DNA of 38,502 bases from Crocinitomix sp. (GCA_030836155.1 JAURQI010000090.1:1-38502), one strand, 5' to 3'. Counted from the first letter of the stretch, positions 10,234 through 20,763 are shown. Notes: a model not told the origin generated them from the letters alone. A program made the numbers and translations.

Positions 10234-10267
10234 AAGGGGTGAGTCAATTTGATTCATCCCTTTTTTT
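10234..10267 (+). terminator. rho-independent terminator
   Basis: AGGGGTGAGTCAA-TT-TGATTCATCCC followed by TTTTTTT. Confidence 0.75.
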
Positions 10268-10313
10268 GTTCTAATTTTGCACCACCTTTACTATTGAAAA
10301 AAGGACTACTGAA

Positions 10314-11318
10314 ATGAGTGTTAAAATACGTGATATCGATTTGGGTGATTTCCCACTTTTATTGGCGCCAATGGAGGATGTAAGTGATCCGCCTTTTCGA
10401 GCGCTTTGTAAAAAGTATGGAGCAGATATGATGTATACAGAATTTATCTCATCAGAAGGTTTGATTCGTCATGCCGTTAAATCAGTTGAGAAACTAGACA
10501 TCTATGAATACGAGCGTCCAATTGGAATCCAAATATTCGGACATGATATCGATTCCATGATTCGAACGACCGAAATCGTGGAGCAGACGAAGCCAGATAT
10601 TATAGATATTAATTATGGTTGCCCGGTTAAAAAGGTAGCGTGCAAAGGAGCCGGGGCTGGTATTTTACAGGACATTCCAAAAATGGTTGAGATGACCAAA
10701 AGGATTGTCGAAACGACCCACTTGCCTGTAACAGTCAAGACAAGGTTAGGTTGGGATGATTCTACTAAATATATCGTTGAGGTAGCAGAGCGTCTTCAAG
10801 ACGTTGGCATTGAGGCTATTTCTATACATGGCAGAACAAGAAAGCAGATGTATAAAGGTGAAGCCGATTGGAAATTAATTTCCGATGTCAAGAACAACCC
10901 AAGAATGAAAATACCTGTTTTTGGAAATGGCGATATTACTAGTCCTGAAAAAGCATTAGAATACAAAACAAGATATGGTGTTGATGGAATCATGATCGGT
11001 CGTGCGGCAATTGGTTACCCTTGGATCTTTAATGAGATCAAACATTTTGTTGAGACCGGAAAACATCTTCCTAAACCTACTTTAAAAGAGCGGGTCATGG
11101 CTACGCGAGATCATCTAGAGATGTCATTAAAATGGAAGAAAGAAATACTAGCTATTAATGAAATGAAACGTCACTACACGAATTATTTTAAAGGTATCCC
11201 ACATTTCAAAGAATACAGAACGAAGTTGGTTACCTCAATGGATTTGGCAGAAGTGCGCGCTACGTTGGATGAAATTGAAACCAAGTTTGAGGGTGTCTAT
11301 CAAACAATGGCTGATTGA
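10314..11318 (+). CDS. dusB: tRNA-dihydrouridine synthase
   Basis: LLLAPMEDVSDPPFRALCKKYGADMMYTEFISSEGL, DINYGCPVKKVACKGAGAGIL, HGRTRKQMYKGEADW, GVDGIMIGRAAIGYPW. Confidence 0.93.
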   Translation: MSVKIRDIDLGDFPLLLAPMEDVSDPPFRALCKKYGADMMYTEFISSEGLIRHAVKSVEKLDIYEYERPIGIQIFGHDIDSMIRTTEIVEQTKPDIIDINYGCPVKKVACKGAGAGILQDIPKMVEMTKRIVETTHLPVTVKTRLGWDDSTKYIVEVAERLQDVGIEAISIHGRTRKQMYKGEADWKLISDVKNNPRMKIPVFGNGDITSPEKALEYKTRYGVDGIMIGRAAIGYPWIFNEIKHFVETGKHLPKPTLKERVMATRDHLEMSLKWKKEILAINEMKRHYTNYFKGIPHFKEYRTKLVTSMDLAEVRATLDEIETKFEGVYQTMAD

Positions 11319-11323
11319 TAAAA

Positions 11324-12232
11324 TCAGAAGTATAGCGGGCGGAATTTAAATTGTCCATTACCATATTCTAAAGCTGGAAAAGGCATTTTTATCACATTTA
11401 ATACTCTAAACATCACTTGAAGTAATCGACTAGATGTCGGTATGGACTCAAAATCAATGTCTAACGATAAAAAGTATTGCCGATAAGGCGTAAATGTGAT
11501 TTGTTCATCCCCCCCATTATAAACATAAGTACCTCCATCACCAATAAGTTGATCTTGAGTGCTGTATCCCACTGAAACTTGCAGCCATTTTGGAATTTTA
11601 CTGTCTTTTTTGAACCAATAAACCGGGTTAAAACTGGCCCAGTAAGTTTGGCCATTATAATCTTTGAGTGTTCTGCTCGCGAAGTCCGAACCAAGCACAC
11701 CTGGACGATATTGGGCTAAGTCGGAAGGAGCACTTGAAAATTTAAAGTGGACATAGGGTGTGTTATCACCGTAGTTTTGAGCGAAATAACTTCCTGCGCC
11801 TAGTGCGTTCGCACCGACATCAGACCATGAAAAGCCCCAATTTGAATTAAATCCATCCAATATCTCCACAGTTGATAAATAAGCAAAGCTAAAACCTGTT
11901 CCGATCCAAGTAGACTTTTTACGGTCGACACCTGCCCAATTGTACAGGTCTCCTGACAATCTTCCAATTTGGTAGGCTGTATAGAAATGCCCCAGCTTAT
12001 CCATCTGATTCCATTGTTGACTATCGTCAAAAAAATGAAAGGGGCTTTTGTCGTAGTCAGCATACCAAACATATTGCAAACCAGCAATAGATCCTCCCCA
12101 AGTTAAAGTATGAAAACTGGTTACACCGATGGTTCTATTTCGATTATAATCCTTGGAATTTTCAAGAAAATCTTGACTTCGACCACCCAATGATAAGCAT
12201 AGAAAAAAGAGATATAAAAGCACCTTGGTCAT
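11324..12232 (-). CDS. DUF2279-like putative periplasmic/outer-membrane protein
   Basis: Signal peptide; QWNQMDKLGHFYTAYQIGRLSGDLYNWAGVDRKKSTWIGTGFSFAYLSTVEILDGFNSNWGFSWSDVGANALGAG (recalled from DUF2279/YfiM-like proteins). Confidence 0.65.
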   Translation of the reverse strand: MTKVLLYLFFLCLSLGGRSQDFLENSKDYNRNRTIGVTSFHTLTWGGSIAGLQYVWYADYDKSPFHFFDDSQQWNQMDKLGHFYTAYQIGRLSGDLYNWAGVDRKKSTWIGTGFSFAYLSTVEILDGFNSNWGFSWSDVGANALGAGSYFAQNYGDNTPYVHFKFSSAPSDLAQYRPGVLGSDFASRTLKDYNGQTYWASFNPVYWFKKDSKIPKWLQVSVGYSTQDQLIGDGGTYVYNGGDEQITFTPYRQYFLSLDIDFESIPTSSRLLQVMFRVLNVIKMPFPALEYGNGQFKFRPLYF

Positions 12233-12284
12233 ATTAGCGAAGGTAAGTATTTCTTTCGCAAGTTCTTTCTTGGTGATCTTTTAT

Positions 12285-13349
12285 CTATGTCATATCAAAG
12301 CCGCTAAGATAAAATGGCTTTTTGTGAAAGCTCTCCTTGGTATCAGCTGGGTGCCCGTTAATCTTGGCGACAATATGAATCGTGTTATCCTGTTTTATCC
12401 GCTGGATAAACCCCCATTTGATTGGTATTCCTTTTAGCGATTCGTCTTTAAGGTCTTGCCATATCAGTAAGGAGTGATGTTTTGTTTCGGCCAACACTCC
12501 TTCTAATAAGTTTTGAACTTCATGCTCAAAACCCTTTTTCCAAAAAAGTCCTTCAGTGGCAAGGAATTCGTGGTTATCCGGATTTATTAATTTTCGAATG
12601 CGCGGAATATAAGGCGCAGATTTAAGCAAAAACCGACCTGAAATTCCAGGCAAACTTTTAATTTTCCACTTGACTGGATTAGCTTGAATGCCTGCTATGA
12701 TTTGTCCATCTTTTCGCAGCACATAATAATTATTATCGTCGAAAAGATGAATCGGTGAAAAGAATTGATGATCCGCGTAAAAAGATTTGATCTCCGCCAT
12801 TACTTCAGTTTTTTCAACCTCTCGCAATGCGGATATGTTTCTGTTTTTTGGATTAACTCTGGAAAAAGCTAACGTCTTAAATTGCCCGATTGTTTCGAAG
12901 CCAAAGCGTTCGTTCATATTGAATGATCGAATATTATCAGGATCAATAAAAGCCCAATAAATTGATGGGTCTTTTTCCGGATTTACAGGATCAAAATTGC
13001 TAGTATCAAAAAGAGCTTTAAAATATTGATGCAATTGCGATGAGCCCTTCCCTTTTTGGGATCCACCTTGAAACAATTGATCAAATGCGAAATATCGGAT
13101 ATAATTTGAGGGTGTTTTTTCGTGATTAATCATCACTTCGCGCTGGCAAATGGTCATATTACCAATAGCCTTATTATTTCGCTCAATAAAAATGAAATGA
13201 GGTTGATGTAATTTATGGATTTTAGTCTTTGTGTCTAATAATTTATACAAGGTACCCTTCGTACCAATATAGGTCCGCGTCAATAAATCAATAACTGATT
13301 TAGGAGGGATCTTTTCGTGTCTGATTAATCGGTGGACACGATCCAACAT
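12285..13349 (-). CDS. GNAT N-acetyltransferase-like protein with C-terminal uncharacterised half
   Basis: PHFIFIERNNKAIGNMTICQ ... WAFIDPDNIRSFNMNERFGFETIGQFKTLAFSRVNPK resembles the GNAT (N..S...n.rfGF) motif; second half not recognised. Confidence 0.55.
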   Translation of the reverse strand: MLDRVHRLIRHEKIPPKSVIDLLTRTYIGTKGTLYKLLDTKTKIHKLHQPHFIFIERNNKAIGNMTICQREVMINHEKTPSNYIRYFAFDQLFQGGSQKGKGSSQLHQYFKALFDTSNFDPVNPEKDPSIYWAFIDPDNIRSFNMNERFGFETIGQFKTLAFSRVNPKNRNISALREVEKTEVMAEIKSFYADHQFFSPIHLFDDNNYYVLRKDGQIIAGIQANPVKWKIKSLPGISGRFLLKSAPYIPRIRKLINPDNHEFLATEGLFWKKGFEHEVQNLLEGVLAETKHHSLLIWQDLKDESLKGIPIKWGFIQRIKQDNTIHIVAKINGHPADTKESFHKKPFYLSGFDMT

Positions 13350-13355
13350 GATAGC

Positions 13356-14333
13356 TTATTTATACATGACAGACTTCACTGCTGCAATGATGCGAGCAGG
13401 GTTAGGCAGTGCTTCAGCCATTAAACTTGGGCTAAAAGGGAAAGGTGTGTCAGATTGCATAACCCTTAAAACAGGAGCATCTAAATAATCAAATGCATAA
13501 TTTTGCAAGTGATAAGCAATTTCAGAAGCAATAGACGCGATAGGCCAAGATTCTTCAACAACCACACAGCGGTTTGTTTTCTTCACCGATTCAACCACCG
13601 TTCCATAATCAATCGGGCGAACCGAACGAAGATCAATGATTTCAAGTGAAATACCTTCTTTTGCTAACTCTTCAGCTGCCTTGTGTACTTCTTTTATGAT
13701 TTTTCCGAATGTTACAATAGTTACATCAGAACCTTCTCTTTTAATATCAGCAACTCCAATTGGAACAATGTATTCACCTTCAGGAATTTCACCTTTGTCA
13801 CCATACATCTTTTCCGACTCCATAATCAAAACAGGATCTTGATCACGAATAGCCGATTTTAGTAATCCTTTCGCATCATAAGGCGTTGATGGTGTTACCA
13901 CTTTTAATCCAGGAACATGTGCGTAAAAAGACTCAAAACTTTGGGAGTGAGTTGCACCTAATTGTCCAGCTTGTCCGTTTCCTCCTCGGAAAACAATTGG
14001 ACAACCAACCTGTCCACCGGACATTTGTAACATCTTAGCAGCACTATTGATAATTTGATCAGCAGCAAGAATCGCGAAGTTCCAGGTCATGAACTCAACA
14101 ATAGGTCGCAAACCGTTCATCGCAGCACCTACCGCAATTCCAGAGAATCCTAATTCAGCAATAGGCGTATCAATAACGCGTTTCTCTCCGAATTCATCGA
14201 GCATTCCTTGAGACACTTTATAAGCACCATTATATTCGGCCACTTCTTCGCCCATCAAAAAAACGTTTTCGTCTTTTCTCATTTCTTCTGACATGGCTTC
14301 TCTTAATGCCTCTCTGTACTGAACTGTCTTCAT
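13356..14333 (-). CDS. pdhB: pyruvate dehydrogenase E1 component subunit beta
   Basis: MKTVQYREALREAMSEEMRKDENVFLMGEEVAEYNGAYKVSQGMLDEFGEKRVIDTPIAELGFSGIAVGAAMNGLRPIVEFMTWNF... Confidence 0.94.
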   Translation of the reverse strand: MKTVQYREALREAMSEEMRKDENVFLMGEEVAEYNGAYKVSQGMLDEFGEKRVIDTPIAELGFSGIAVGAAMNGLRPIVEFMTWNFAILAADQIINSAAKMLQMSGGQVGCPIVFRGGNGQAGQLGATHSQSFESFYAHVPGLKVVTPSTPYDAKGLLKSAIRDQDPVLIMESEKMYGDKGEIPEGEYIVPIGVADIKREGSDVTIVTFGKIIKEVHKAAEELAKEGISLEIIDLRSVRPIDYGTVVESVKKTNRCVVVEESWPIASIASEIAYHLQNYAFDYLDAPVLRVMQSDTPFPFSPSLMAEALPNPARIIAAVKSVMYK

Positions 14334-14531
14334 GTTTCTTAATATTTGAGGGTCGTCTTCTCTGTACCCAATTTATCGGCCCAAATCTACGAATTATTGG
14401 TTTGAAAAATCAATTAAATTCCAACTTTTTGAGCACCATCCTTTGAAACCCGAAAAATATCCTTGTGCTGCTTTCTTTTTTAAAGGAATAGGACTATATT
14501 CGCACATTCTAAAATTATAACATAAACAGAA

Positions 14532-16748
14532 ATGGCTGTAATAGGTAAAATTCAAAAAAATTCATTGCTATTACTTGTAGTTGTGGGATTAGCCATGTTG
14601 GCTTTTATTTTCACAGATTTTATTAAGGGTGGGGGTTCTGGACCGGAGCAAATTCCAACCGCTACATTGTATGGTGATCCAATTGATGAGCAGGCCTTCA
14701 GAGACTTGAAAGATGATTATGTGCTCCGTGCTCAAAACGATTTTGCTTATCAGCAAAAAGAGTTTACTGATGCTGATAGAAAATTAGCAGAGAATGATGC
14801 ATTTAATGAGTTGGTGAGAAAGACAATTCTAAATCAAGAATTTGAGAAATTAGGGATTGTCTGTACTCCAGATGAGCTAAACGATATGATTTTTGGAGAT
14901 CATATACACCCATGGGTGCGTCAAATCCCTTTGTTCAATGGGCCAGGTGGTTTCTCAAAAGACTCCGTCCAAAACTACATCACGACTTTAGAAATAGAAC
15001 CTGTTGGAGCTGATGATGAAACGATGCAAGGTTGGAAAGATCAACGTAAGCAATGGAAAAACTTCGAGGATGAATTGAAGTCTGCTCGTCAAGCCGATAA
15101 ATATGTTTCGATGATTCGTAGCGGATTGTATGTGAACAAGCTTGAAACAGAAAATCAATACTCAGCGCTTTATAGTAAGAAGCAGGTTAAATTTGTAATG
15201 CAGCGTTACAGAGATATTCCAGAGGAAGAAGTTACCCTAACGGATGAAGATCTGAAAGCTTTTTACGAAGAGCATAAGAACGAGAGTCTTTATGAGCAAG
15301 AAGAGTCTGCTGCAATTCGTATGGTTTACTTCCCAATTCAACCAACTGCTGAAGACATGGAAGAAATCAAGTCAAATATGGAAACGCTTAAGGAGCCTTT
15401 TAAAAACGCCGTAAGTGATATAGGTTTTGTTTATCAAAACAGTGATTCAGATTATTTGTCTGATTCTACCATTTTTAAATTGGGTATAGGTGCACAAAAC
15501 TTCGGTTTTAATAACGCACCTGGAGCAGGGGTTTACCCTGAAGCAATGGACGAGATGATGCAAAATGCCGAAACAGGTGATGTTGTTGGCCCGTTCATGG
15601 CTTTTGATAATAAAGCAAAACAAAATATGCTGGTGATTGCTAAGATTACAGATACACCAACAGAAAAGCAAGCTTGGGTACGTCACATATTAATTGGCGC
15701 TGGAGCAACAAGAACAGAGGAACGTGCCAAAGAAATCGCCGATAGTGTGATGCGCGTAATTCGTGCAAATGACAACTTTGTTGAAATGGTGAATGCGGTA
15801 AGTGAAGATCCAGGATCAAAACAAACAGGTGGTGAGTATAAGTGGTTTGATGAAAGAACCATGGTACCTGAGTTTACAGAAGCGTCATTTAATGGACCAA
15901 TCGGGAAATTACAATTAGTGAAAACGGCTTATGGATATCATATCGTTGAGGTATTGGGACAAGCAGATCGTAAAACGCCGAAATTGGCTGTTGTAGGTAA
16001 ATTTGTAAAACCAAGTGAAACAACTATCCGAAGAACAGAAGAGCGTGCTTACGATTTTATTTATCAGGTAACCGAGTCTGCAATGGATTCTGCATTCAGC
16101 AAAATTGCTTTAGACAGCAATATGACACCGCAAGCAACGAAAATGTTTATCTCAAATGAGTTTGTGATTGGGATGGCAGAAACAAGTAAGATTATGAAAT
16201 TTGCTTTTAATACGGCAGCAACTGAAGGTGAAATCTCTAATCCTATTCTGGATGACGGAAAATATGTAGTCGCTATCTTGGATAACAAGATTGAAGAAGG
16301 TGTACCAGCGTTTGAAGACATCAAAGAAGTAATGCGAGCAGAAGCTTTAAAAGAAAAGCAAGCTGAGAAATACATCGAAATAATGTCAGGGAAAAACTCA
16401 TTGGAAGAAATTGGCGAGTTATTAACTTACGGTGGAATTCAAACAGCGGAATTATCTTTTGATTCAAAATCAGTTTATAATGGTGGTGGTCAAGAGCCAG
16501 CAGTTATTGGAGCTTTGTTCCGTGATGAATTAAAAACAGGAAATATGACTGTTCCAATCCAAGGTAAAGATGGCGTTTATGTGTTTATCGTTGAAAGCGA
16601 AACACCTGCTCCTGAGACTACAGATACAGAAGTAGTTCGTGCTCCATTAGAAGTGCAGCGAAAAGGTTCGGCTGATCAAGCGGTTATTCAAGCACTACGT
16701 GAGAAGGCAGATTTGGAGGATAATCGCAAAAAGATCGAATTTAGATAA
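14532..16748 (+). CDS. SurA/PpiD-like membrane-anchored peptidyl-prolyl cis-trans isomerase
   Basis: N-terminal TM anchor MAVIGKIQKNSLLLLVVVGLAMLAFIFTDF; parvulin motif AWVRHILIGA...DPGSKQTGGEYKWFDERTMVPEF...YGYHIVEVLG. Confidence 0.9.
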   Translation: MAVIGKIQKNSLLLLVVVGLAMLAFIFTDFIKGGGSGPEQIPTATLYGDPIDEQAFRDLKDDYVLRAQNDFAYQQKEFTDADRKLAENDAFNELVRKTILNQEFEKLGIVCTPDELNDMIFGDHIHPWVRQIPLFNGPGGFSKDSVQNYITTLEIEPVGADDETMQGWKDQRKQWKNFEDELKSARQADKYVSMIRSGLYVNKLETENQYSALYSKKQVKFVMQRYRDIPEEEVTLTDEDLKAFYEEHKNESLYEQEESAAIRMVYFPIQPTAEDMEEIKSNMETLKEPFKNAVSDIGFVYQNSDSDYLSDSTIFKLGIGAQNFGFNNAPGAGVYPEAMDEMMQNAETGDVVGPFMAFDNKAKQNMLVIAKITDTPTEKQAWVRHILIGAGATRTEERAKEIADSVMRVIRANDNFVEMVNAVSEDPGSKQTGGEYKWFDERTMVPEFTEASFNGPIGKLQLVKTAYGYHIVEVLGQADRKTPKLAVVGKFVKPSETTIRRTEERAYDFIYQVTESAMDSAFSKIALDSNMTPQATKMFISNEFVIGMAETSKIMKFAFNTAATEGEISNPILDDGKYVVAILDNKIEEGVPAFEDIKEVMRAEALKEKQAEKYIEIMSGKNSLEEIGELLTYGGIQTAELSFDSKSVYNGGGQEPAVIGALFRDELKTGNMTVPIQGKDGVYVFIVESETPAPETTDTEVVRAPLEVQRKGSADQAVIQALREKADLEDNRKKIEFR

Positions 16749-16776
16749 TCAATAGATTTTTGAAAATATTGGAAAA

Positions 16777-16803
16777 CCCTCGTCAAAGACGAGGGTTTTT
16801 TTT
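16777..16803 (+). terminator. rho-independent terminator
   Basis: CCCTCGTCAAAGACGAGGG followed by T-tract. Confidence 0.85.
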
Positions 16804-16871
16804 TGCTTCTTTATTTATGAAGAGCAGGTATACAACTTTAATTCCTAACTTTGCAATTTAATTTGGAGATC

Positions 16872-17390
16872 ATGGCGAATCAAACTAAATATCCGAGTGC
16901 TTCAATAGCTACAACAACTAAGGTTGTGCTTCCGAATGATACAAATACCTTAGGCAAGCTATTTGGAGGCGCTTTAATGGCATGGATTGATGAGATTGCA
17001 GCTGTTGCCGCATTTCGACATTCCGGACGTGTAGCTGTTACCGCAGCGATTAACAACGTGTCTTTTAGCAAGCAGATTGATTTAGGAGCGATCGTTACGC
17101 TGAGCGCAAAAGTATCACGTGCGTTTAATTCCTCCATGGAAGTAATTATAGACGTTACTGTCGAAGATCGTGTAACAGGCGAGCAAGACTTGAGTAATCA
17201 AGCGATCTTGACATTTGTAGCGGTTGATCAGAATGGGAGAAGTATCGCTGTGCCGGAGATTACACCTGAAACGGAAGAAGATCAAGCACGGTATGACGCA
17301 GCTTTGCGCAGAAGGCAATTAAGTTTAGTCATTGCTGGTAGAATGAAAGCGGAAGACGCGACGGAATTGCGCGCAATTTTTAAAGCCTAG
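16872..17390 (+). CDS. acyl-CoA thioesterase (hotdog fold)
   Basis: TTKVVLPNDTNTLGKLFGGALMAWIDEIAAVAAFRHSGRVAVTAAINNVSFSKQIDLGAIVTLSAKVSRAF; typical YciA/BACH-like. Start ATG 16872. Confidence 0.88.
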   Translation: MANQTKYPSASIATTTKVVLPNDTNTLGKLFGGALMAWIDEIAAVAAFRHSGRVAVTAAINNVSFSKQIDLGAIVTLSAKVSRAFNSSMEVIIDVTVEDRVTGEQDLSNQAILTFVAVDQNGRSIAVPEITPETEEDQARYDAALRRRQLSLVIAGRMKAEDATELRAIFKA

Positions 17391-17392
17391 CA

Positions 17393-18367
17393 TCAGCGGT
17401 TTGTCGCTGCTGCAATCTCCTCTAAATCTTGTAACTCCATACATTTAAAATGACCTTTCGGGCATTTTTGATGTCCGATTTTCGAGCAAGGGCGGCAAGG
17501 CAGTTCCACTTGATGAATCGTAAATAGCGCCCTGTCTGAAGGTAGATAAGGATACATCCCCAATTCCGGAACGGTATTTCCCCATATAGAAATAATCGGT
17601 TTTTTAAATGCCGCAGCGATGTGCATAAGGCCCGTGTCGTGAGTAATCACTTTTTTGGCATTTTTTATGACCAAAGCCGATTCATTTAAATGCATTCGCC
17701 CGCATAAGTTAATACCATTAGTACATTTTTCGGCTATTTGTTTGCCCGCTTCAATGTCCGTTGGTCCACCGAGTAACAATACGGTCGAATCAATTTTTTG
17801 AATCAACGCAATCAATTTGTTGACAGGCATTTTTTTGGTGGCAAATTGAGCGCCGATGGCCACAGCAACATAATCTTTGATATGCTCGATGTCACTTGGT
17901 AAAATTACATTGACGGGCAGGAAATAATCTAATCCTTCCTTGTCATTTTCCACCCCGAGTGAAGCGACCGCTTCAAAATAACGATCTACCACATGAATAT
18001 CTGGCATCTTACGACGCTTAAAAGTCGTAAGCATAAATTTTTCAAAATTCAATTTCGGGAAAGCTTTTGAAGCAGTTTTGAGTTTTTGCTTTAATCGCCA
18101 TGTGCGCAAATTGTGGTGTAGGTCCACAACAAAATTGAACTCTTCTGCCTTTAATTGAGGTAATACTTCATCAATATCATTGTCGATGGTATGTACTTTA
18201 GACACATACTCATTTTGCTCGACAATAAAACGAAAAGATGATTTGGTCAAATAGTGAATTTCAATTTCAGGATGTTGTTTTTTTAAACAACGTAAGATAG
18301 GGCTGGTTAATACAATATCCCCAATTGAACTGAATCTTATGACTAATACCTTTTTCAAGATGTTCAA
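17393..18367 (-). CDS. glycosyltransferase family 9 (heptosyltransferase-like)
   Basis: KKVLVIRFSSIGDIVLTSPILRCLKKQHPEIEIHYLTK, THDTGLMHIAAAFKKPIISIWGNTVPELGMYPY. Confidence 0.88.
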   Translation of the reverse strand: MNILKKVLVIRFSSIGDIVLTSPILRCLKKQHPEIEIHYLTKSSFRFIVEQNEYVSKVHTIDNDIDEVLPQLKAEEFNFVVDLHHNLRTWRLKQKLKTASKAFPKLNFEKFMLTTFKRRKMPDIHVVDRYFEAVASLGVENDKEGLDYFLPVNVILPSDIEHIKDYVAVAIGAQFATKKMPVNKLIALIQKIDSTVLLLGGPTDIEAGKQIAEKCTNGINLCGRMHLNESALVIKNAKKVITHDTGLMHIAAAFKKPIISIWGNTVPELGMYPYLPSDRALFTIHQVELPCRPCSKIGHQKCPKGHFKCMELQDLEEIAAATNR

Positions 18368-18449
18368 AGTTAAACAATCGATTGGTGTTTAATTCATTTT
18401 TTTTGAATTACCAGCACAAGTTCATTTTTGAAAGCAAGAAGATATCGGA

Positions 18450-18902
18450 TTATTCCTTTTGTTTTGTATCGATTGTGATGGTAACGGGTCCATCATTCAC
18501 AAGAGCAACTTTCATATCACCACCGAACTCTCCCGTTTCAATTTTACCAATAATTTCTTCTTCTAATTTTTTTATGAATGAGGTATAAAGTGGAATAGCA
18601 ATTTCAGGTATGGCAGCACGGATAAATGAAGGGCGATTGCCTTTTTTGGTTTTAGCATGAAGTGTAAATTGACTGACGATAAGAACATCTCCATTAACGT
18701 CATTAATAGAACAATTCATCAGACCTTCATCATCGCTAAAAATGCGCAATTTGCTAATTTTTGCTGCTAACCAATCTACATCTGCTTGATCATCATCAGA
18801 TTCAATCCCCAACAAGATTAATAAACCGCGTCCAATAGAACCAACAATAACGTCATCAATCGTTACACTGGCTTCAGAAACACGTTGTAAAACGACTCTC
18901 AT
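18450..18902 (-). CDS. dtd: D-aminoacyl-tRNA deacylase
   Basis: MRVVLQRVSEASVTIDDVIVGSIGRGLLILLGIE, LIVSQFTLHAKTKKGNRPSF, GEFGGDMKVALVNDGPVTITIDT. Confidence 0.94.
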   Translation of the reverse strand: MRVVLQRVSEASVTIDDVIVGSIGRGLLILLGIESDDDQADVDWLAAKISKLRIFSDDEGLMNCSINDVNGDVLIVSQFTLHAKTKKGNRPSFIRAAIPEIAIPLYTSFIKKLEEEIIGKIETGEFGGDMKVALVNDGPVTITIDTKQKE

Positions 18903-19877
18903 TTATTTGTAAATATCTTTTCGGTACGTTTCTGATTCATCATCTTCCATCATATTGAGGTAATTCAGGTACCGACTCTCAGCGATTTCATCTCCATAAA
19001 ACGCCTCTTTGATGGCACATTTAGGTTCGTTCATATGCTGGCAATCATTGAATTTGCATTCCAGCAATAAGTCTCGCATTTCAGGAAAATAATGGGATAA
19101 AATCTTTTTATCAAAATCGATCAAACCAAAAGCACGAATACCTGGTGTGTCAATTATAAAACCACCGGTCTCTAACTCAAACATCTCAGCAAAAGTAGTG
19201 GTGTGAAGACCAGAAGAATGACTCTCCGATATTTCACCTGTTCGGAGATTTAAATCTGGAGCAAGTGTATTAATTAAAGTTGATTTGCCGACTCCGCTAT
19301 GTCCACCGAACATCACTTTTTTTCCTTTGATCTCCTCGCGAATAAAGGCAACTGATTCAGGACGTTTAGCGGATATAGTTTCACAAGGATAGCCGACACA
19401 CTCATATATTTTTTTTAGTTTTTCCATGGCGTCGATCTCTACTTGTGTGTATAAATCGATCTTATTGAACAATAAGGTAACTGGAATATGATACGCTTCT
19501 GCCGTTACTAAGAATCGATCAATAAAACCTGTTTGCGTCTGAGGAGCAACAAGCGTAACCAAGAGATAAACGCGATCGATATTCGCAGCTAAAATATGCG
19601 ATCGTTTACTCAGGTTAATTGACTTTCGAATGATGTAGTTTTTACGCGGTAAAATCTTTTTAATGACTCCGGTTTCCTCGTCTGATTCTATTTCAAATTC
19701 TATATGGTCGCCGACAGCTACCGGATTCGTTGATTTTATCCCTGCTAACCTGAGTTTGCCGCGAATACGACAATCCCATCTTTTTCCTGCCTCATCCATA
19801 ACAGAGTACCAGCTACCAGTTGATTTTATTACAGTTCCTTTTTTCAGTTTTTTTGAATTTGATCTAAAATTAAACAT
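18903..19877 (-). CDS. rsgA: ribosome small-subunit-dependent GTPase A
   Basis: GGHSGVGKSTLINTL (P-loop), LHTTTFAEMFELETGGFIIDTPGIRAFGL, CKFNDCQHMNEPKCAIKEA zinc motif. Confidence 0.94.
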   Translation of the reverse strand: MFNFRSNSKKLKKGTVIKSTGSWYSVMDEAGKRWDCRIRGKLRLAGIKSTNPVAVGDHIEFEIESDEETGVIKKILPRKNYIIRKSINLSKRSHILAANIDRVYLLVTLVAPQTQTGFIDRFLVTAEAYHIPVTLLFNKIDLYTQVEIDAMEKLKKIYECVGYPCETISAKRPESVAFIREEIKGKKVMFGGHSGVGKSTLINTLAPDLNLRTGEISESHSSGLHTTTFAEMFELETGGFIIDTPGIRAFGLIDFDKKILSHYFPEMRDLLLECKFNDCQHMNEPKCAIKEAFYGDEIAESRYLNYLNMMEDDESETYRKDIYK

Positions 19878-19961
19878 TATCCAACTATTCTACCGCAGAA
19901 AAGTCATGGCATTTTTTAACCATTTATTCAATATATCACTGAAACATTTATCTTTGGTCTC

Positions 19962-20678
19962 ATGCAAAAGCTCTCCATCATCATACCTGTCTTTAACGAG
20001 GCAAATACCATTGGTGAAGTTTTGCAGCTAATTGATAAACTGCCATTGGTAGGAGATATCGATAAGGAAGTGATTGTTGTAGATGATTGTTCAACAGATC
20101 GGTCCTCTTCTGAGATAAAAAAAGCACTCGAAACGGTTTCTAAAGAAAATTTTATTTTGTTGGAACATGAAGTGAATAAAGGAAAAGGTGGAGCAATTCA
20201 TACTGGTATTCAAAAGGCCACAGGAGACTATATTATCATTCAAGATGCAGATCTAGAATTGGATCCTAAAGAGATTAATTTTCTCATTAAAGGAGTGACA
20301 GAGCAGGGTGCTGACATTGTATATGGTTCCCGATTTTTAGGTAAAGAAGTAAAGGGCGGATCCTTTTTGAGTAATCTAGCAAATGGATTTTTAACCCGCC
20401 TATCTAACTGGATTTTTGGCATTCGGATTACGGATATGGAAACCTGTTATAAACTAGTACCAGCAACTGAATTTAAATCCTTAAAACTCGTGGAGCAGCG
20501 TTTTGGTTTTGAACCGGAGATTACGGCAAAACTTGCAAAGAATAAATCGTTAAAATGGGCTGAGGTCCCGATTTCATATAACGCCCGTTCAGAGGAGCAA
20601 GGAAAAAAAATTGGTTGGAAAGATGGATTTCGCGCCGTTTGGTGCATCTTAAAATATGGGCTGGGTAAAACAAGGTGA
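19962..20678 (+). CDS. glycosyltransferase family 2 (dolichyl-phosphate-mannose synthase-like)
   Basis: LSIIIPVFNEANTIGEVLQLIDKL, EVIVVDDCSTDRSS, GDYIIIQDADLELDP, DIVYGSRFLG. Confidence 0.88.
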   Translation: MQKLSIIIPVFNEANTIGEVLQLIDKLPLVGDIDKEVIVVDDCSTDRSSSEIKKALETVSKENFILLEHEVNKGKGGAIHTGIQKATGDYIIIQDADLELDPKEINFLIKGVTEQGADIVYGSRFLGKEVKGGSFLSNLANGFLTRLSNWIFGIRITDMETCYKLVPATEFKSLKLVEQRFGFEPEITAKLAKNKSLKWAEVPISYNARSEEQGKKIGWKDGFRAVWCILKYGLGKTR

Positions 20679-20763
20679 TTTGCCATTGAAACGCGATATT
20701 TACCAATCCAATCAGAAAGAAAAATCCTTAACCTTTTTTAGCATAACCTATTGAATACAATCG

